From positions 62,001 through 126,000 of the forward strand of contig NZ_JBHLWI010000007.1 of NCBI RefSeq assembly GCF_042432905.1: a stretch of DNA of 64,000 nt, written 5' to 3'. The stretch is from Fontibacter flavus (GTDB lineage Bacteria; Bacteroidota; Bacteroidia; Cytophagales; Cyclobacteriaceae). The position numbers and the translations under genes are program-made. Shown here one piece after another: positions 17,267-25,909 of this stretch; the stretch's first letter is position 1; each line of letters opens with the position of its first letter. The notes beneath the pieces were generated by a model that was not told the DNA's origin, ran no database searches, and saw nothing but the letters and a program-made list of their open reading frames with translations.

Positions 17267-18994
17267 TTATTGGTTTTTTTCCAATGTTGACAGATCCCCT
17301 TCAGGCAAACCAAGTTCCCTTGCTTTCAGTAGTCTCCGGAGAATTTTTCCACTCTTGGTTTTTGGAAGACTATCCACAAATTCTATTTCCTTTGGTGCCA
17401 CAGCCGGACCCATAGTCTTTCTGGCAAATCCGATCAAATCCAATTCCATGTCTTCGTTGGCTTCGTATCCTTCTTTTAACACCACAAAAGCTTTCACCAA
17501 TTCTCCAATAGAAGCTTCAGGCTTACCTATTACTGCCGCCTCTGCGACAGCCGGGTGTTTCATCAAAGTACTTTCCACTTCAAATGGACCGACCATATGA
17601 CCTGAGGTTTTGATGATATCATCCGCCCTTCCCACAAACCAGAAGTATCCATCTTTATCTTTTTTAGCGAGATCACCAGTAACATACCAATCTCCCTTAA
17701 AGCATTTTTTATATCGTTCTTCTTCATGGAGATAAGCCCTGAATATTGAAGGAAAGTCTTTTTTCAAGACCAAATGTCCCTGTATGTCGGGTTGATCCTG
17801 GATGATAATATCCTCTTCTTTAATGTTTGCTATGGCAGCGACAACTCCTGGAAGAGGTTTACCCATTGAACCTGGTTTTACCTTCATAGAGCGGTAATTA
17901 GCGATCATGATCCCTCCGGTTTCAGTTTGCCACCAGTTATCCAGCACTGGCACCCCAAAAGCATTTTCTCCCCATACGACTGCTCCTGCATGTAAAGGCT
18001 CTCCCACACTCAGAACAAGTCTCAAATGGGAAAGATCATATCTTTCCTTCGGAACCAAATCCATTCTCATCAACCTTCGAATAGCTGTTGGCGCTGTATA
18101 CCATACATTGACTTTTTCCTTTTCCAGGATCTCATACCACCTCATCCCATCAAATTCATTTTCATCAATGATACTGCTTACCCCATTGACCAATGGGGAA
18201 ATAATACCATAAGAAGTTCCTGTAACCCAACCTGGGTCTGCAGTACACCAAAAAACATCCCCTTTTTGAAAATCCAACACATACTTACCCGTAGTGAAAT
18301 GTGTCAAAACTGCCTGATGAACATGTAGAGCTCCTTTCGGCATCCCAGTAGTTCCACTGGTAAAATGGAGTAATGCAGGGTCTTCCAGATTAGTCGGCCT
18401 AATTTCAAAATCTTTGGAAACCCTTTCCATCCATTTGGGAAAGGAAAGCGCAACATCATCAAAATCCTCAGTAGCATCAGTGATGAGTACATATTTCAAA
18501 GAGGGCAACTGGTCCAAAAGACCTTTTATTTTATGGATATAAAACTGAGCATTGGTCACAAGTATCCTGGCGTCGCCCCTGCTTAATCTTTGAAGTATAG
18601 GTTCTGGTCCAAAAACAGAAAACAGCGGACAAAAGACCGCTTTATACTTTAAAGATCCAAGAGCAACAATATACAACTCCGGAACTCTTCCCAATAAGGA
18701 AAAGACTCTCTCTCCTTCTTCCAAACCAAGTTTCCTTAGAATATTCGCAAATTTTGCAGTCAGGTCTTTCAACATACCATAACTGTAATCCTCTCTTTGA
18801 TCATCTTTTCTGATAAACCTGATAGCCAGAGAATCTTTCAATTGACCCTCAGTGTGTCTATCAACAGCTTCATAAGCGATGTTAATTCCTTTGCCTCCCG
18901 GAAGACCAGTAAGTCCTGATTGCTCTTTTTTCCAATCAAAAACCTTATAAAAGGTGTTATATTCAGCTAAATTCGGCTTTCTCATTTTTTCCAT
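17267..18994 (-). CDS. acsA: Acetate-CoA ligase (AcsA type)
   Basis: 575 residues, AMP-forming acetyl-CoA synthetase close in size to the Bacillus AcsA. Seen: P-loop FTSGTTGMPKGA, CTADPGWVTG, the acetate-specific DNWWQTETGG, GDLAKKDKDGYFWFVGRADD and the C-terminal KTKSGKILRR, whose Lys is the usual acetylation site. Activates acetate to acetyl-CoA. The start could also be Met4 (MRKPNLAE, 18985). Lies 16 nt after ppsA and 3 nt before pdhA on one transcript. Confidence 0.94.
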   Translation of the reverse strand: MEKMRKPNLAEYNTFYKVFDWKKEQSGLTGLPGGKGINIAYEAVDRHTEGQLKDSLAIRFIRKDDQREDYSYGMLKDLTAKFANILRKLGLEEGERVFSLLGRVPELYIVALGSLKYKAVFCPLFSVFGPEPILQRLSRGDARILVTNAQFYIHKIKGLLDQLPSLKYVLITDATEDFDDVALSFPKWMERVSKDFEIRPTNLEDPALLHFTSGTTGMPKGALHVHQAVLTHFTTGKYVLDFQKGDVFWCTADPGWVTGTSYGIISPLVNGVSSIIDENEFDGMRWYEILEKEKVNVWYTAPTAIRRLMRMDLVPKERYDLSHLRLVLSVGEPLHAGAVVWGENAFGVPVLDNWWQTETGGIMIANYRSMKVKPGSMGKPLPGVVAAIANIKEEDIIIQDQPDIQGHLVLKKDFPSIFRAYLHEEERYKKCFKGDWYVTGDLAKKDKDGYFWFVGRADDIIKTSGHMVGPFEVESTLMKHPAVAEAAVIGKPEASIGELVKAFVVLKEGYEANEDMELDLIGFARKTMGPAVAPKEIEFVDSLPKTKSGKILRRLLKARELGLPEGDLSTLEKNQ

Positions 18995-19010
18995 GTTTTA
19001 GGTTTCCAAA

Positions 19011-21383
19011 TCATTTAGCTTTTGATTCAGCCAACGCAATGTTTTCAATACCTTTCAATAAGGCGTCTGGATTAAAGGAAATACTATCAATACCCTGCTC
19101 CACAAGGAACTGGGCAAAGGCTGGGAAATCACTTGGAGCTTGACCACAGAGCCCGATTTTCACTCCTGATTCTTTTGCTGTTTTGATCACTGTGGCCAAC
19201 ATACTTTTTACAGAGATATTATTTTCATCAAAGAGGTCAGAAATAATTGCTGAATCCCTATCAATCCCTAATGTCAATTGAGTGAGGTCATTTGATCCAA
19301 TTGAAAAACCATCAAAGATTTCTGCAAACTCCCTGGCCTGAATCACATTGCTCGGAATTTCAGCCATCACATATACTTCAAGCCCATTTTTGCCCCTTTC
19401 CAATCCAAATTGTTTCATGGTATCCAATACTTTTTGGCCTTCTTCCACTGTCCTGCAGAAAGGGATCATTAGTTTTACATTAGTGAAACCCATTTCATCT
19501 CTTAGTTTGCGCATGGCTTCACATTCCAGTCCAAAACCTTCTTTGTAGCGTTCATTATAATAGCGTGATGCTCCCCTAAAACCCAACATTGGGTTTTCTT
19601 CATCCGGCTCAAAAGCCTTACCTCCGATCAATTGGGCATATTCATTGGATTTAAAATCACTCATCCGTACAATGACGTCTTTTGGATAAAAAGCAGCTGC
19701 CACCATGGCTATATTTTGAGACAATTGATCTACAAAATATTTTTTCTTATCTGGATAATGTTGGGTTATGGCCTGAATGGCTTTTTTGTCATTGTTATCA
19801 GGAAGTTGTTTAAAATTGACCAAAGCCATTGGATGTATCCTGATGGTATTGCTGATGATAAATTCCATCCTGAGTAAGCCTACTCCTTGGTTTGGATAAA
19901 AGGATAATCTAAAAGCTTTGAAAGGATCAGCTAAGATGAACATGGGCTTCGTTTTAGTGGGTGGAATTGATTTCATATCGATTACCCTTTCCTCCCATTC
20001 CAACTGACCATCGTAAATCTTGCCTTCATCCCCTTCTATACAAGAAACTGTAATGACCTGACCATCTTTGAGTTTTTCTGTAGCATCGCCAGTCCCGACA
20101 ACTGCATGAATTCCCAGTTCTCTAGCTACAATGGAAGCATGACTGGTTCGTCCCCCTTTGTTGGTAACTATACTGATGGCTTTTCTCAACATGGAGTTCC
20201 AGTCGGGGTTGGTGATATCCGCCACAATGATATCTCCTTCCTGTACTTTTACTGCATCTGCCAATGATTTGACTACGCAAACCCTTCCACTGGCAATTTT
20301 ACTACCCACTGCTTTACCCTTGGTTATTGCTATTGCTTTGGACTTTAGGTTATATTCTTTGACTTTTATTCCTTCAAGCTGCCCGTGAACAGTTTCAGGC
20401 CTTGCTTGCACGATAAACAGTTCTCCGCTCAAACCATCTTTTGCCCATTCAATATCCATTGGCATGCCGTAATGTTGTTCAATTTTTAGGCTCCATTCTG
20501 CAAGTTTTTCAAGATCCTCCTGTTCCAAAGAGAATGTACTTCGCTCTGAATGAGTAGTTTTCACATTTTTCAGTGGCTTTTCCCCTTCTTCATCGTAAAT
20601 CATTTTATTCTCTTTCTCACCCATCTTTTTGAAAATAATACTAGTAAACCCTTTTTCAATAGAAGGTTTGAAAGCATAAAATTCATCTGGATTAACGGCT
20701 CCTTGTACGATATTCTCACCCAATCCCCAAGCAGAGGTGATGTAAATGACTTTTTCAAATCCAGTTTCCGGGTCAATGGTAAAAATCACACCTGCACTAC
20801 CCTTGTCGGACCGGACCATTCTTTGAACACCTGCTGAAAGTGCGACCTGCATATGATCAAAACCATTATCAAGGCGATATTTAATTGCTCTGTCATTAAA
20901 AAGAGAAACAAAACACCGATGAACTGCCTTTAGCAAATTATCTTCTCCGATGATATTCAAAAAACTGTCATGCTGACCAGCAAAGCTGGCAGTTGGTAAA
21001 TCTTCCGCGGTAGCAGAACTCCTTACGGCTACCGAAATGGGCTGATTGGCAGCTAATAATCTATACGATTCCACGATATCAGACTTTAACAATTCAGGCA
21101 AAACTCCATTTCGAAGCAAGTTTCTACATGCTTCTCCCATTTCATGTAAATTAGAAAGGTGTACTTTATCTAACTTATCGAGTATATCTGCCAAAGCTTT
21201 GACTAGATTGTTTTCAGATAGAAAAACCCTGAAGGCCTCAGCTGTGGTTGCAAATCCATCAGGAACTTGTATCCCTAGAGGTCCTAGGACTTGAATCATT
21301 TCACCCAAGGATGCATTTTTACCACCTACTGAGGACACATCTTTATTGCTGATTTTTCGAAAGGATATCGTGAATTTCCCCAT
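19011..21383 (-). CDS. ppsA: Phosphoenolpyruvate synthase
   Basis: 790 residues, normal PpsA length. N-terminal ATP-grasp-like pyruvate-phosphate-dikinase domain (GGKNASLGEM, SSATAEDLPTASFAGQHDS), the swivelling phosphohistidine domain with the catalytic His in GGRTSHASIVARE, and the C-terminal PEP/pyruvate barrel with the acid-base Cys in GLCGQAPSDFP. Makes PEP from pyruvate and ATP for gluconeogenesis. First gene of the operon ppsA-acsA-pdhABC-acp-baeRF-like. No obvious TAnnTTTG box is seen in 21384-21532. Confidence 0.95.
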   Translation of the reverse strand: MGKFTISFRKISNKDVSSVGGKNASLGEMIQVLGPLGIQVPDGFATTAEAFRVFLSENNLVKALADILDKLDKVHLSNLHEMGEACRNLLRNGVLPELLKSDIVESYRLLAANQPISVAVRSSATAEDLPTASFAGQHDSFLNIIGEDNLLKAVHRCFVSLFNDRAIKYRLDNGFDHMQVALSAGVQRMVRSDKGSAGVIFTIDPETGFEKVIYITSAWGLGENIVQGAVNPDEFYAFKPSIEKGFTSIIFKKMGEKENKMIYDEEGEKPLKNVKTTHSERSTFSLEQEDLEKLAEWSLKIEQHYGMPMDIEWAKDGLSGELFIVQARPETVHGQLEGIKVKEYNLKSKAIAITKGKAVGSKIASGRVCVVKSLADAVKVQEGDIIVADITNPDWNSMLRKAISIVTNKGGRTSHASIVARELGIHAVVGTGDATEKLKDGQVITVSCIEGDEGKIYDGQLEWEERVIDMKSIPPTKTKPMFILADPFKAFRLSFYPNQGVGLLRMEFIISNTIRIHPMALVNFKQLPDNNDKKAIQAITQHYPDKKKYFVDQLSQNIAMVAAAFYPKDVIVRMSDFKSNEYAQLIGGKAFEPDEENPMLGFRGASRYYNERYKEGFGLECEAMRKLRDEMGFTNVKLMIPFCRTVEEGQKVLDTMKQFGLERGKNGLEVYVMAEIPSNVIQAREFAEIFDGFSIGSNDLTQLTLGIDRDSAIISDLFDENNISVKSMLATVIKTAKESGVKIGLCGQAPSDFPAFAQFLVEQGIDSISFNPDALLKGIENIALAESKAK

Positions 21384-21500
21384 GACGCTTTTATCAAGTT
21401 TCTTTGTTGAAGAATAAACAAGTTAACTGCTTATATCCATAAAAAATATGATGAAAATCAGGTAGCTACATATTTTTATCCTTCTCCAAAAAATCAATTG

Positions 21501-21508
21501 TATCTTTG
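21501..21508 (+). promoter_or_regulatory. -7 box TATCTTTG of rluF
   Basis: Exact TAnnTTTG match, 25 bp before the rluF ATG at 21533, implying a leader of about 20 nt. Confidence 0.55.
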
Positions 21509-21532
21509 ATCCAAAATTGAGCAACTTAAAAT

Positions 21533-22267
21533 ATGAGTGAATCTCAGGGAACAAGAATCAACAAATATTTGAGCGAAGTGGGTTTTTGCTCCAGAAGAGC
21601 CGCGGATAAATTGATAGAGGAAGGCAAAGTGACTATCAATGGGAAAATCCCTGAAATGGGTACAAAAATCCAACCCGGGGATGAAATCAGGGTCAATGGA
21701 AAACTGATTTCAGAACCAAAAGAAGAGCATGTATACATTGCTTTTAACAAACCCATTGGTATTGTATGTACCACTGACACAAAATCAGAAAAAGATAATA
21801 TCATTGATTATATCAACCACCCCAAACGAATTTTTCCAATTGGCCGCTTAGACAAGCCCAGTGAAGGATTGATTCTTTTGACCAGTGATGGAGACATTGT
21901 CAATAAGATTCTGAGGGCAAGAAATAACCACGAAAAGGAATACATTGTCACAGTCGACAAAATAATCACTTCTGATTTCATACGAAAAATGAGCAATGGG
22001 ATTCCCATTTTGGGCACAGTTACCAATAAGTGCAAAGTAACTCCGTTAGGGAAATACAAATTTAAAATTATCCTCACCCAAGGACTCAACCGTCAGATCA
22101 GACGAATGTGTGAATATTTGGGATATGAAGTGACCAAGCTGAAAAGAATCCGCATTATGAATATTCCATTAGACCTAGCTATCGGGAAATGGAGAGACCT
22201 AACTCATAAAGAATTGATGGAAATCAATCAACTAATTGCAGATTCTGCCAAGACACACGATGACTGA
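21533..22267 (+). CDS. rluF: 23S rRNA pseudouridine synthase, RluF-like
   Basis: 244 residues. N-terminal S4 RNA-binding domain (INKYLSEVGFCSRRAADKLIEEGKV) followed by the RsuA/RluB/E/F catalytic fold with the nucleophilic Asp in GRLDKPSEGL. The segment KILRARNNHEKEYIV and the LTQGLNRQIRRM signature fit the RluF branch, which modifies U2604 of 23S rRNA. Monocistronic, divergent from ppsA. Confidence 0.9.
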   Translation: MSESQGTRINKYLSEVGFCSRRAADKLIEEGKVTINGKIPEMGTKIQPGDEIRVNGKLISEPKEEHVYIAFNKPIGIVCTTDTKSEKDNIIDYINHPKRIFPIGRLDKPSEGLILLTSDGDIVNKILRARNNHEKEYIVTVDKIITSDFIRKMSNGIPILGTVTNKCKVTPLGKYKFKIILTQGLNRQIRRMCEYLGYEVTKLKRIRIMNIPLDLAIGKWRDLTHKELMEINQLIADSAKTHDD

Positions 22268-22288
22268 TTTTTTTATTGACTTCTAGAT

Positions 22289-22304
22289 GAGCGGTATACC
22301 GTTC
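22289..22304. promoter_or_regulatory. 16-bp near-perfect palindrome upstream of the OmpA-like gene
   Basis: GAGCGGTATACCGTTC is palindromic except for one outer pair, with a perfect 10-bp core CGGTATACCG. It lies 112 bp before the OmpA-like ATG and 22 bp after the rluF stop. It is followed by a run of A residues, not T, so it is not a plus-strand terminator. It could be an operator; the protein is unknown. Confidence 0.4.
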
Positions 22305-22415
22305 AAAAAAAAAGAAAACCGAATTATTTGGACCGAATTGGCATGAAATTGGATTATTGTATTGAATCTATCCAAATATGGGGATGATAATGAATCAACC
22401 TAATTTTAACATACT

Positions 22416-23096
22416 ATGAAAAAATCAAAACTGTTTTTAAGTATTCTTGCTCAAATCATTGGGGTTACATTCTTGGTAAGTTGTTCTTCCTGGAACAATA
22501 CCCAAAAAGGCGCTGTAATCGGTGCAGGTTCAGGTGCCGCCATAGGTGGTGTGATCGGTAATAAAAGCGGAAATGCCGGAAGAGGTGCTGTAATAGGCGC
22601 TGTAGTCGGAGGTGCTGCAGGCACTGCTATCGGTATCTATATGGATAAGCAGGCCAAGAAGATGGAGGAAGAAATCAAGGATGCGGAAATTGAAAGAGTC
22701 GGAGAAGCCATCAAAGTAACCTTTGAATCAGGAATCTTGTTTGGTTTTGATTCTTTCTCTCTTACTCCTGCTTCCCAGGAAAACATCATGAAATTTGCGG
22801 AAATTCTAAATGAATATCCTGATACAAATATTATGATTGAAGGACATACTGATAGCAGAGGAACCCATCAGTACAACCAAACGCTATCGGAAAGAAGAGC
22901 AATGTCCGTTAAGAATTATTTGAAAATGCAAGGAGTAGATGACGGTAGAATGACCACTCTTGGCCATTCTTTCGACAAACCTGTAGCTACAAACGATACG
23001 GATGAAGGTAGAGCCAAAAACAGAAGAGTAGAAATCCTGATCTCGGCCAATGAAGACCTGATTGAAAAAGCTGAGAAAGGTGAAATCAAAAATTAA
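22416..23096 (+). CDS. OmpA-family lipoprotein with glycine-zipper segment
   Basis: 226 residues. Lipoprotein signal peptide with lipobox LVSC (Cys23). Then a Gly/Ala-rich glycine-zipper stretch (about 33-75) that may sit in or on a membrane, a short coiled-coil linker, and a C-terminal OmpA peptidoglycan-binding domain (IEGHTDSRGTHQYNQTLSERRA, about 141-162). The layout matches YiaD-type proteins that tie the outer membrane to the cell wall. Monocistronic. Confidence 0.9.
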   Translation: MKKSKLFLSILAQIIGVTFLVSCSSWNNTQKGAVIGAGSGAAIGGVIGNKSGNAGRGAVIGAVVGGAAGTAIGIYMDKQAKKMEEEIKDAEIERVGEAIKVTFESGILFGFDSFSLTPASQENIMKFAEILNEYPDTNIMIEGHTDSRGTHQYNQTLSERRAMSVKNYLKMQGVDDGRMTTLGHSFDKPVATNDTDEGRAKNRRVEILISANEDLIEKAEKGEIKN

Positions 23097-23171
23097 TTGG
23101 TATAAAAAACTCTTAATAAGCGATGGATTGGATTCTTAAATCAGCAATTGAGCAGTAATTGTCTTATAAGA

Positions 23172-23942
23172 TTAGGATTTCAGCCTCATAATTTCTGATT
23201 TCAGATCCAGAATCATCTGAGAGATATCTTCCAGGCTCGCGGGCCTGGATTTATCTTTTGGATTCGGGAAATCTGTGCTGATAAAAGCTTTAGCCTCCCA
23301 GATCTCCAGCACATCTTCCCCTTTGATTTCATAAGGTTTATACTGCTCGTTATCCGAAACCAAAAAAAGTTTACCGTTTTCTTCCAGATAGTTAAATACC
23401 CTTTTATACACCACCCCTTCTGTCACGGTGACCAACACGTAAGTTCTACCACTTTTGATATCACTTAGCTGCTCGACATAGGATCCGATGATAATCGTGC
23501 CAGGTACCAAAGGCAGCATACTGTCTCCGCTAAGCTCAAAAGCCCTATATGTGGTATGCCTGGACAAATTTGGAAGATGGAATTGTGGCAAGGATTCTAC
23601 ATATTCCGGATCAGAAAACCCATTAAGGTACCCCGCTGAGGCTTTTTGTCCTACCATGGTAATCCGCTCATTATCCTCCTGATCTACTGCGATCGTCAAT
23701 ACTTTTATATCCTTTTGACCGGTTATTTTTCTACCCTGCTCTTGAATGTCCCTGTATAGCAATTCATCAATGCTAATATTAAAAAGTGAAGACATGATAC
23801 TCAATGAGGAAAGTTTGGGCTCAGACCTTCCATCTTCATATGCAGAAATCATGGTTCTTTGCAATCCCAGTTTTTCAGCGAGTTCTGACTGGGTCATCTG
23901 CAATTGATTTCTGAAATAGCGGAGATTTTTGGCAAGGAACAT
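23172..23942 (-). CDS. XRE-type repressor with S24 (LexA/CI-like) C-terminal domain
   Basis: 256 residues. N-terminal helix-turn-helix of the XRE type (MTQSELAEKLGLQRTMISAYEDGR, about 18-41) and a C-terminal peptidase-S24-like domain with the Ser in ELSGDSMLP and a Lys in the ...YVLVTVTEGVVYKRVF segment, as in CI-type repressors that cleave themselves. Whether it does so cannot be decided from sequence. It ends in a short helix after a Pro-rich linker. It follows the small gene at 23954 by 11 nt. Two palindromes just upstream of that gene (24212-24258) are the obvious candidate operators for autoregulation. Confidence 0.85.
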   Translation of the reverse strand: MFLAKNLRYFRNQLQMTQSELAEKLGLQRTMISAYEDGRSEPKLSSLSIMSSLFNISIDELLYRDIQEQGRKITGQKDIKVLTIAVDQEDNERITMVGQKASAGYLNGFSDPEYVESLPQFHLPNLSRHTTYRAFELSGDSMLPLVPGTIIIGSYVEQLSDIKSGRTYVLVTVTEGVVYKRVFNYLEENGKLFLVSDNEQYKPYEIKGEDVLEIWEAKAFISTDFPNPKDKSRPASLEDISQMILDLKSEIMRLKS

Positions 23943-23953
23943 AGAATTGTTAT

Positions 23954-24211
23954 TTAGGCAGAATAAAGGTAGAAATTATGATCTTCCTTGACAGGGTTCT
24001 TCAAAGAAAACGGATTGATTCCCGACATTGACATTCTTCTTTGAAGCATTCTTTCTTGAATTTCCAAAATAATTTCTCCTACTGGTTTAGGCTCATTGGT
24101 CAAAAGGTAACCATACATGGGTCTGACTTCATCCTCGATAAAAAACTTCACCTGAACATTTCCTGACGGTAGTTCTTTTTGTTCGACACTTATTTTATTC
24201 AAATCTTTCAT
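23954..24211 (-). CDS. Small protein of unknown function, partner of the XRE-S24 gene
   Basis: 85 residues, charged, no signal peptide; one beta-rich N-terminal half (SGNVQVKFFIEDEVRPMYGYLL) and a helical middle (VGEIILEIQERMLQRRM). No family recognised. First gene of a two-gene operon with the repressor, sitting directly behind both palindromes, so it should share the repressor's regulation. It could be a repressor partner, antirepressor or sensor; nothing decides this. Confidence 0.65.
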   Translation of the reverse strand: MKDLNKISVEQKELPSGNVQVKFFIEDEVRPMYGYLLTNEPKPVGEIILEIQERMLQRRMSMSGINPFSLKNPVKEDHNFYLYSA

Positions 24212-24232
24212 AGCCTTAATAATTATAAGGCT
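24212..24232. promoter_or_regulatory. 21-bp inverted repeat at the start of the XRE operon
   Basis: Perfect 7-bp arms (AGCCTTA at 24212-24218, TAAGGCT at 24226-24232) around 7 AT-only bases, touching the ATG at 24211 on the minus strand. It can act as a DNA operator or, in RNA, as a hairpin covering the ribosome-binding region. Candidate target of the operon's own repressor. Confidence 0.5.
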
Positions 24233-24243
24233 AATATAAAAAA

Positions 24244-24258
24244 GTTATTTTAAATAAC
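24244..24258. promoter_or_regulatory. 15-bp palindrome upstream of the XRE operon
   Basis: Perfect 7+1+7 palindrome, GTTATTT-T-AAATAAC, 33 bp from the start codon at 24211, where an operator over the core promoter would be expected. No clean TAnnTTTG box was found nearby, so the promoter itself is not located. Confidence 0.45.
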
Positions 24259-24359
24259 ACAAACATGTTAATAAAACAAACCTCAATAAGACACAATATG
24301 TCGCAAAAGTTACATTATTTGATTTAGAAAGCTTTATTTCATACTCAAAGGAGAAGTTT

Positions 24360-24932
24360 TCACTTGAATCTGAGCACCAACCTTGCAACTCTTTTTCCCA
24401 ATCCTTCTGCTTTTTTCAAAAATATCTCTTGAACTTCTTTACCTGCAAAATCCCCTTCACCAGTAATCGCTGAAGCGCCAAAAGATGCTTCCAGTTCATC
24501 TCCTCCTACGATGACCATACCATGTATCATCATGGCCCTAATCATACTGAACATCACAGCTTCCTCGCCTATGGAGAAGCCTCCACCGGTAACAAAAACC
24601 GCCCCGATTTTATTCTTTAAAGGTCTTCCTTCAAATGGCCAGGAATTGATGAATTCCTGCACTTCGGGGGCTATATTGGCATTATAAACGGGAGATCCCA
24701 CGATAATGGCCGAAGCATTCAGGATTTCCTTTTCCTTGACTTTTCGAATTGGTTTTAGAATAAATTCCACACCTTCTACCTGATGTATGCCATTGGCAAT
24801 CGATTCTGCCATGGCTTTTGTTTTCCCTGACTCGGAATGGTAGGTGATGAGGATGGTTTTATCGGACTGAGCTTTCAGGCTAATGGAAAAGCAAAAACAA
24901 AGTACAAAAATTAACTTAGCTAATACGTTCAT
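24360..24932 (-). CDS. Exported flavodoxin-family protein
   Basis: 190 residues from MNVLAKLIF (24932), which begins a classic signal peptide (hydrophobic to about residue 18, then SLKAQ). The mature part is a flavodoxin/WrbA fold: phosphate loop TYHSESGKTKAMAE, VGSPVYNANIAPEVQEF and the Gly-rich FVTGGGFSIGEEA, which would hold FMN. A periplasmic flavodoxin is unusual, since flavoprotein export by the Sec route needs FMN added outside. The 71 residues upstream in the open frame overlap the neighbouring dehydrogenase gene and look like a shadow. 59 nt separate it from that gene. Confidence 0.8.
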   Translation of the reverse strand: MNVLAKLIFVLCFCFSISLKAQSDKTILITYHSESGKTKAMAESIANGIHQVEGVEFILKPIRKVKEKEILNASAIIVGSPVYNANIAPEVQEFINSWPFEGRPLKNKIGAVFVTGGGFSIGEEAVMFSMIRAMMIHGMVIVGGDELEASFGASAITGEGDFAGKEVQEIFLKKAEGLGKRVARLVLRFK

Positions 24933-24991
24933 GGAAGTATAATTGAAATTTAAAATTACAATTGATTTCAATGTAAAAGAAGTCCAATCCC

Positions 24992-25780
24992 CTACCCATT
25001 CATCTTCGCCATCATTTTTCTTAAAACACGTGGAATCAAGCGTGAAATTGCATACATCACCTTTCCATGGCCTGTGATGACTACCATCTTTTTTCGCTTG
25101 AGAATTGCTTTGACCATGGCTATAGCTGCTTTGTCTGTGGGCCACATCAAGTTGATAGGCCTGGGATCCGGTGCATCAGGATGAAAATTGCCCTGATTAT
25201 CAACTCGGGTAATATTGCTAGCTACAAATCCAGGGTGAATTGTGGTACAACTGACCCCCGAACCCAACAGCTCCGATTGTAAAGTCTCTCCGATATTCTG
25301 TACAGCAGCTTTACTGGCGCCATAAGCACCTAGCTTAGGATTGGGAACAAAAGCTGCTATACTTCCTATCAATGCCAGTCTGCCTTTGGTCTTTCGGAGT
25401 TCTGGGAGCGCATACTTGGCAGTAAGGGCAAGTCCGGTAACATTCAACCGTAACTGCCTGTCCCATTCTCCTGCAGTAAGCTTTTCTATCTTTCCAACTA
25501 CTCCTCCACCAGCATTGGCTACACAGACATCCAGTTTACCGAAAGCTTGAACAATATCATGCATACACTTTTCTATGGACTGCTCTTCCATCACATCGCA
25601 GAAAAAAGCTTGTGCATTTCCTCCTTCATGTTTGATTTCTTCTACAAGCTTATCAAGGAGATCTGTTCTTCTAGCACTGACTGCTACTTTGGCACCTTCA
25701 TGAGCAAAAGCTTTTGCCAGATGTAAGCCTATTCCTGAAGAGGCTCCTGTGATCCAGATGACTTGGTTTTTGAATTTCAT
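24992..25780 (-). CDS. Short-chain dehydrogenase/reductase
   Basis: 262 residues from MKFKNQVIW. Seen: NAD(P) motif TGASSGIG (about 11-18), NAG, catalytic Ser in LIGSIAAF and YGASK (Tyr-x-x-x-Lys). It ends in a basic, possibly membrane-associated tail. It resembles YqjQ/DltE-type SDRs acting on lipid-like substrates; the substrate is unknown. A related but separate SDR is at 61021. Confidence 0.88.
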   Translation of the reverse strand: MKFKNQVIWITGASSGIGLHLAKAFAHEGAKVAVSARRTDLLDKLVEEIKHEGGNAQAFFCDVMEEQSIEKCMHDIVQAFGKLDVCVANAGGGVVGKIEKLTAGEWDRQLRLNVTGLALTAKYALPELRKTKGRLALIGSIAAFVPNPKLGAYGASKAAVQNIGETLQSELLGSGVSCTTIHPGFVASNITRVDNQGNFHPDAPDPRPINLMWPTDKAAIAMVKAILKRKKMVVITGHGKVMYAISRLIPRVLRKMMAKMNG

Positions 25781-25837
25781 GTTATAATTTAAGGATAAAC
25801 CCCTTAAAACAAGCACAACCATTCAAACTAATTGATT

Positions 25838-25873
25838 GAAAAACAAAAGGGTAAGAAATTAACTTACCCTTTT
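25838..25873 (-). terminator. Terminator of the S10 peptidase gene
   Basis: An 11-bp perfect stem (25845-25855 with 25863-25873) around a 7-nt loop. On the minus strand it is followed by TTTTGTTTTTC. It lies 37-72 nt past the peptidase stop codon. Confidence 0.75.
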
Positions 25874-25909
25874 TTCTCTTTAAGCTATTTAATTCTAATT
25901 AGAAAAACA

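Noticed and set aside
24933..25145. Long N-terminal extension of the flavodoxin-like gene
   Set aside because: It is out of frame with, and inside, the dehydrogenase gene; a signal peptide starts at 24932.
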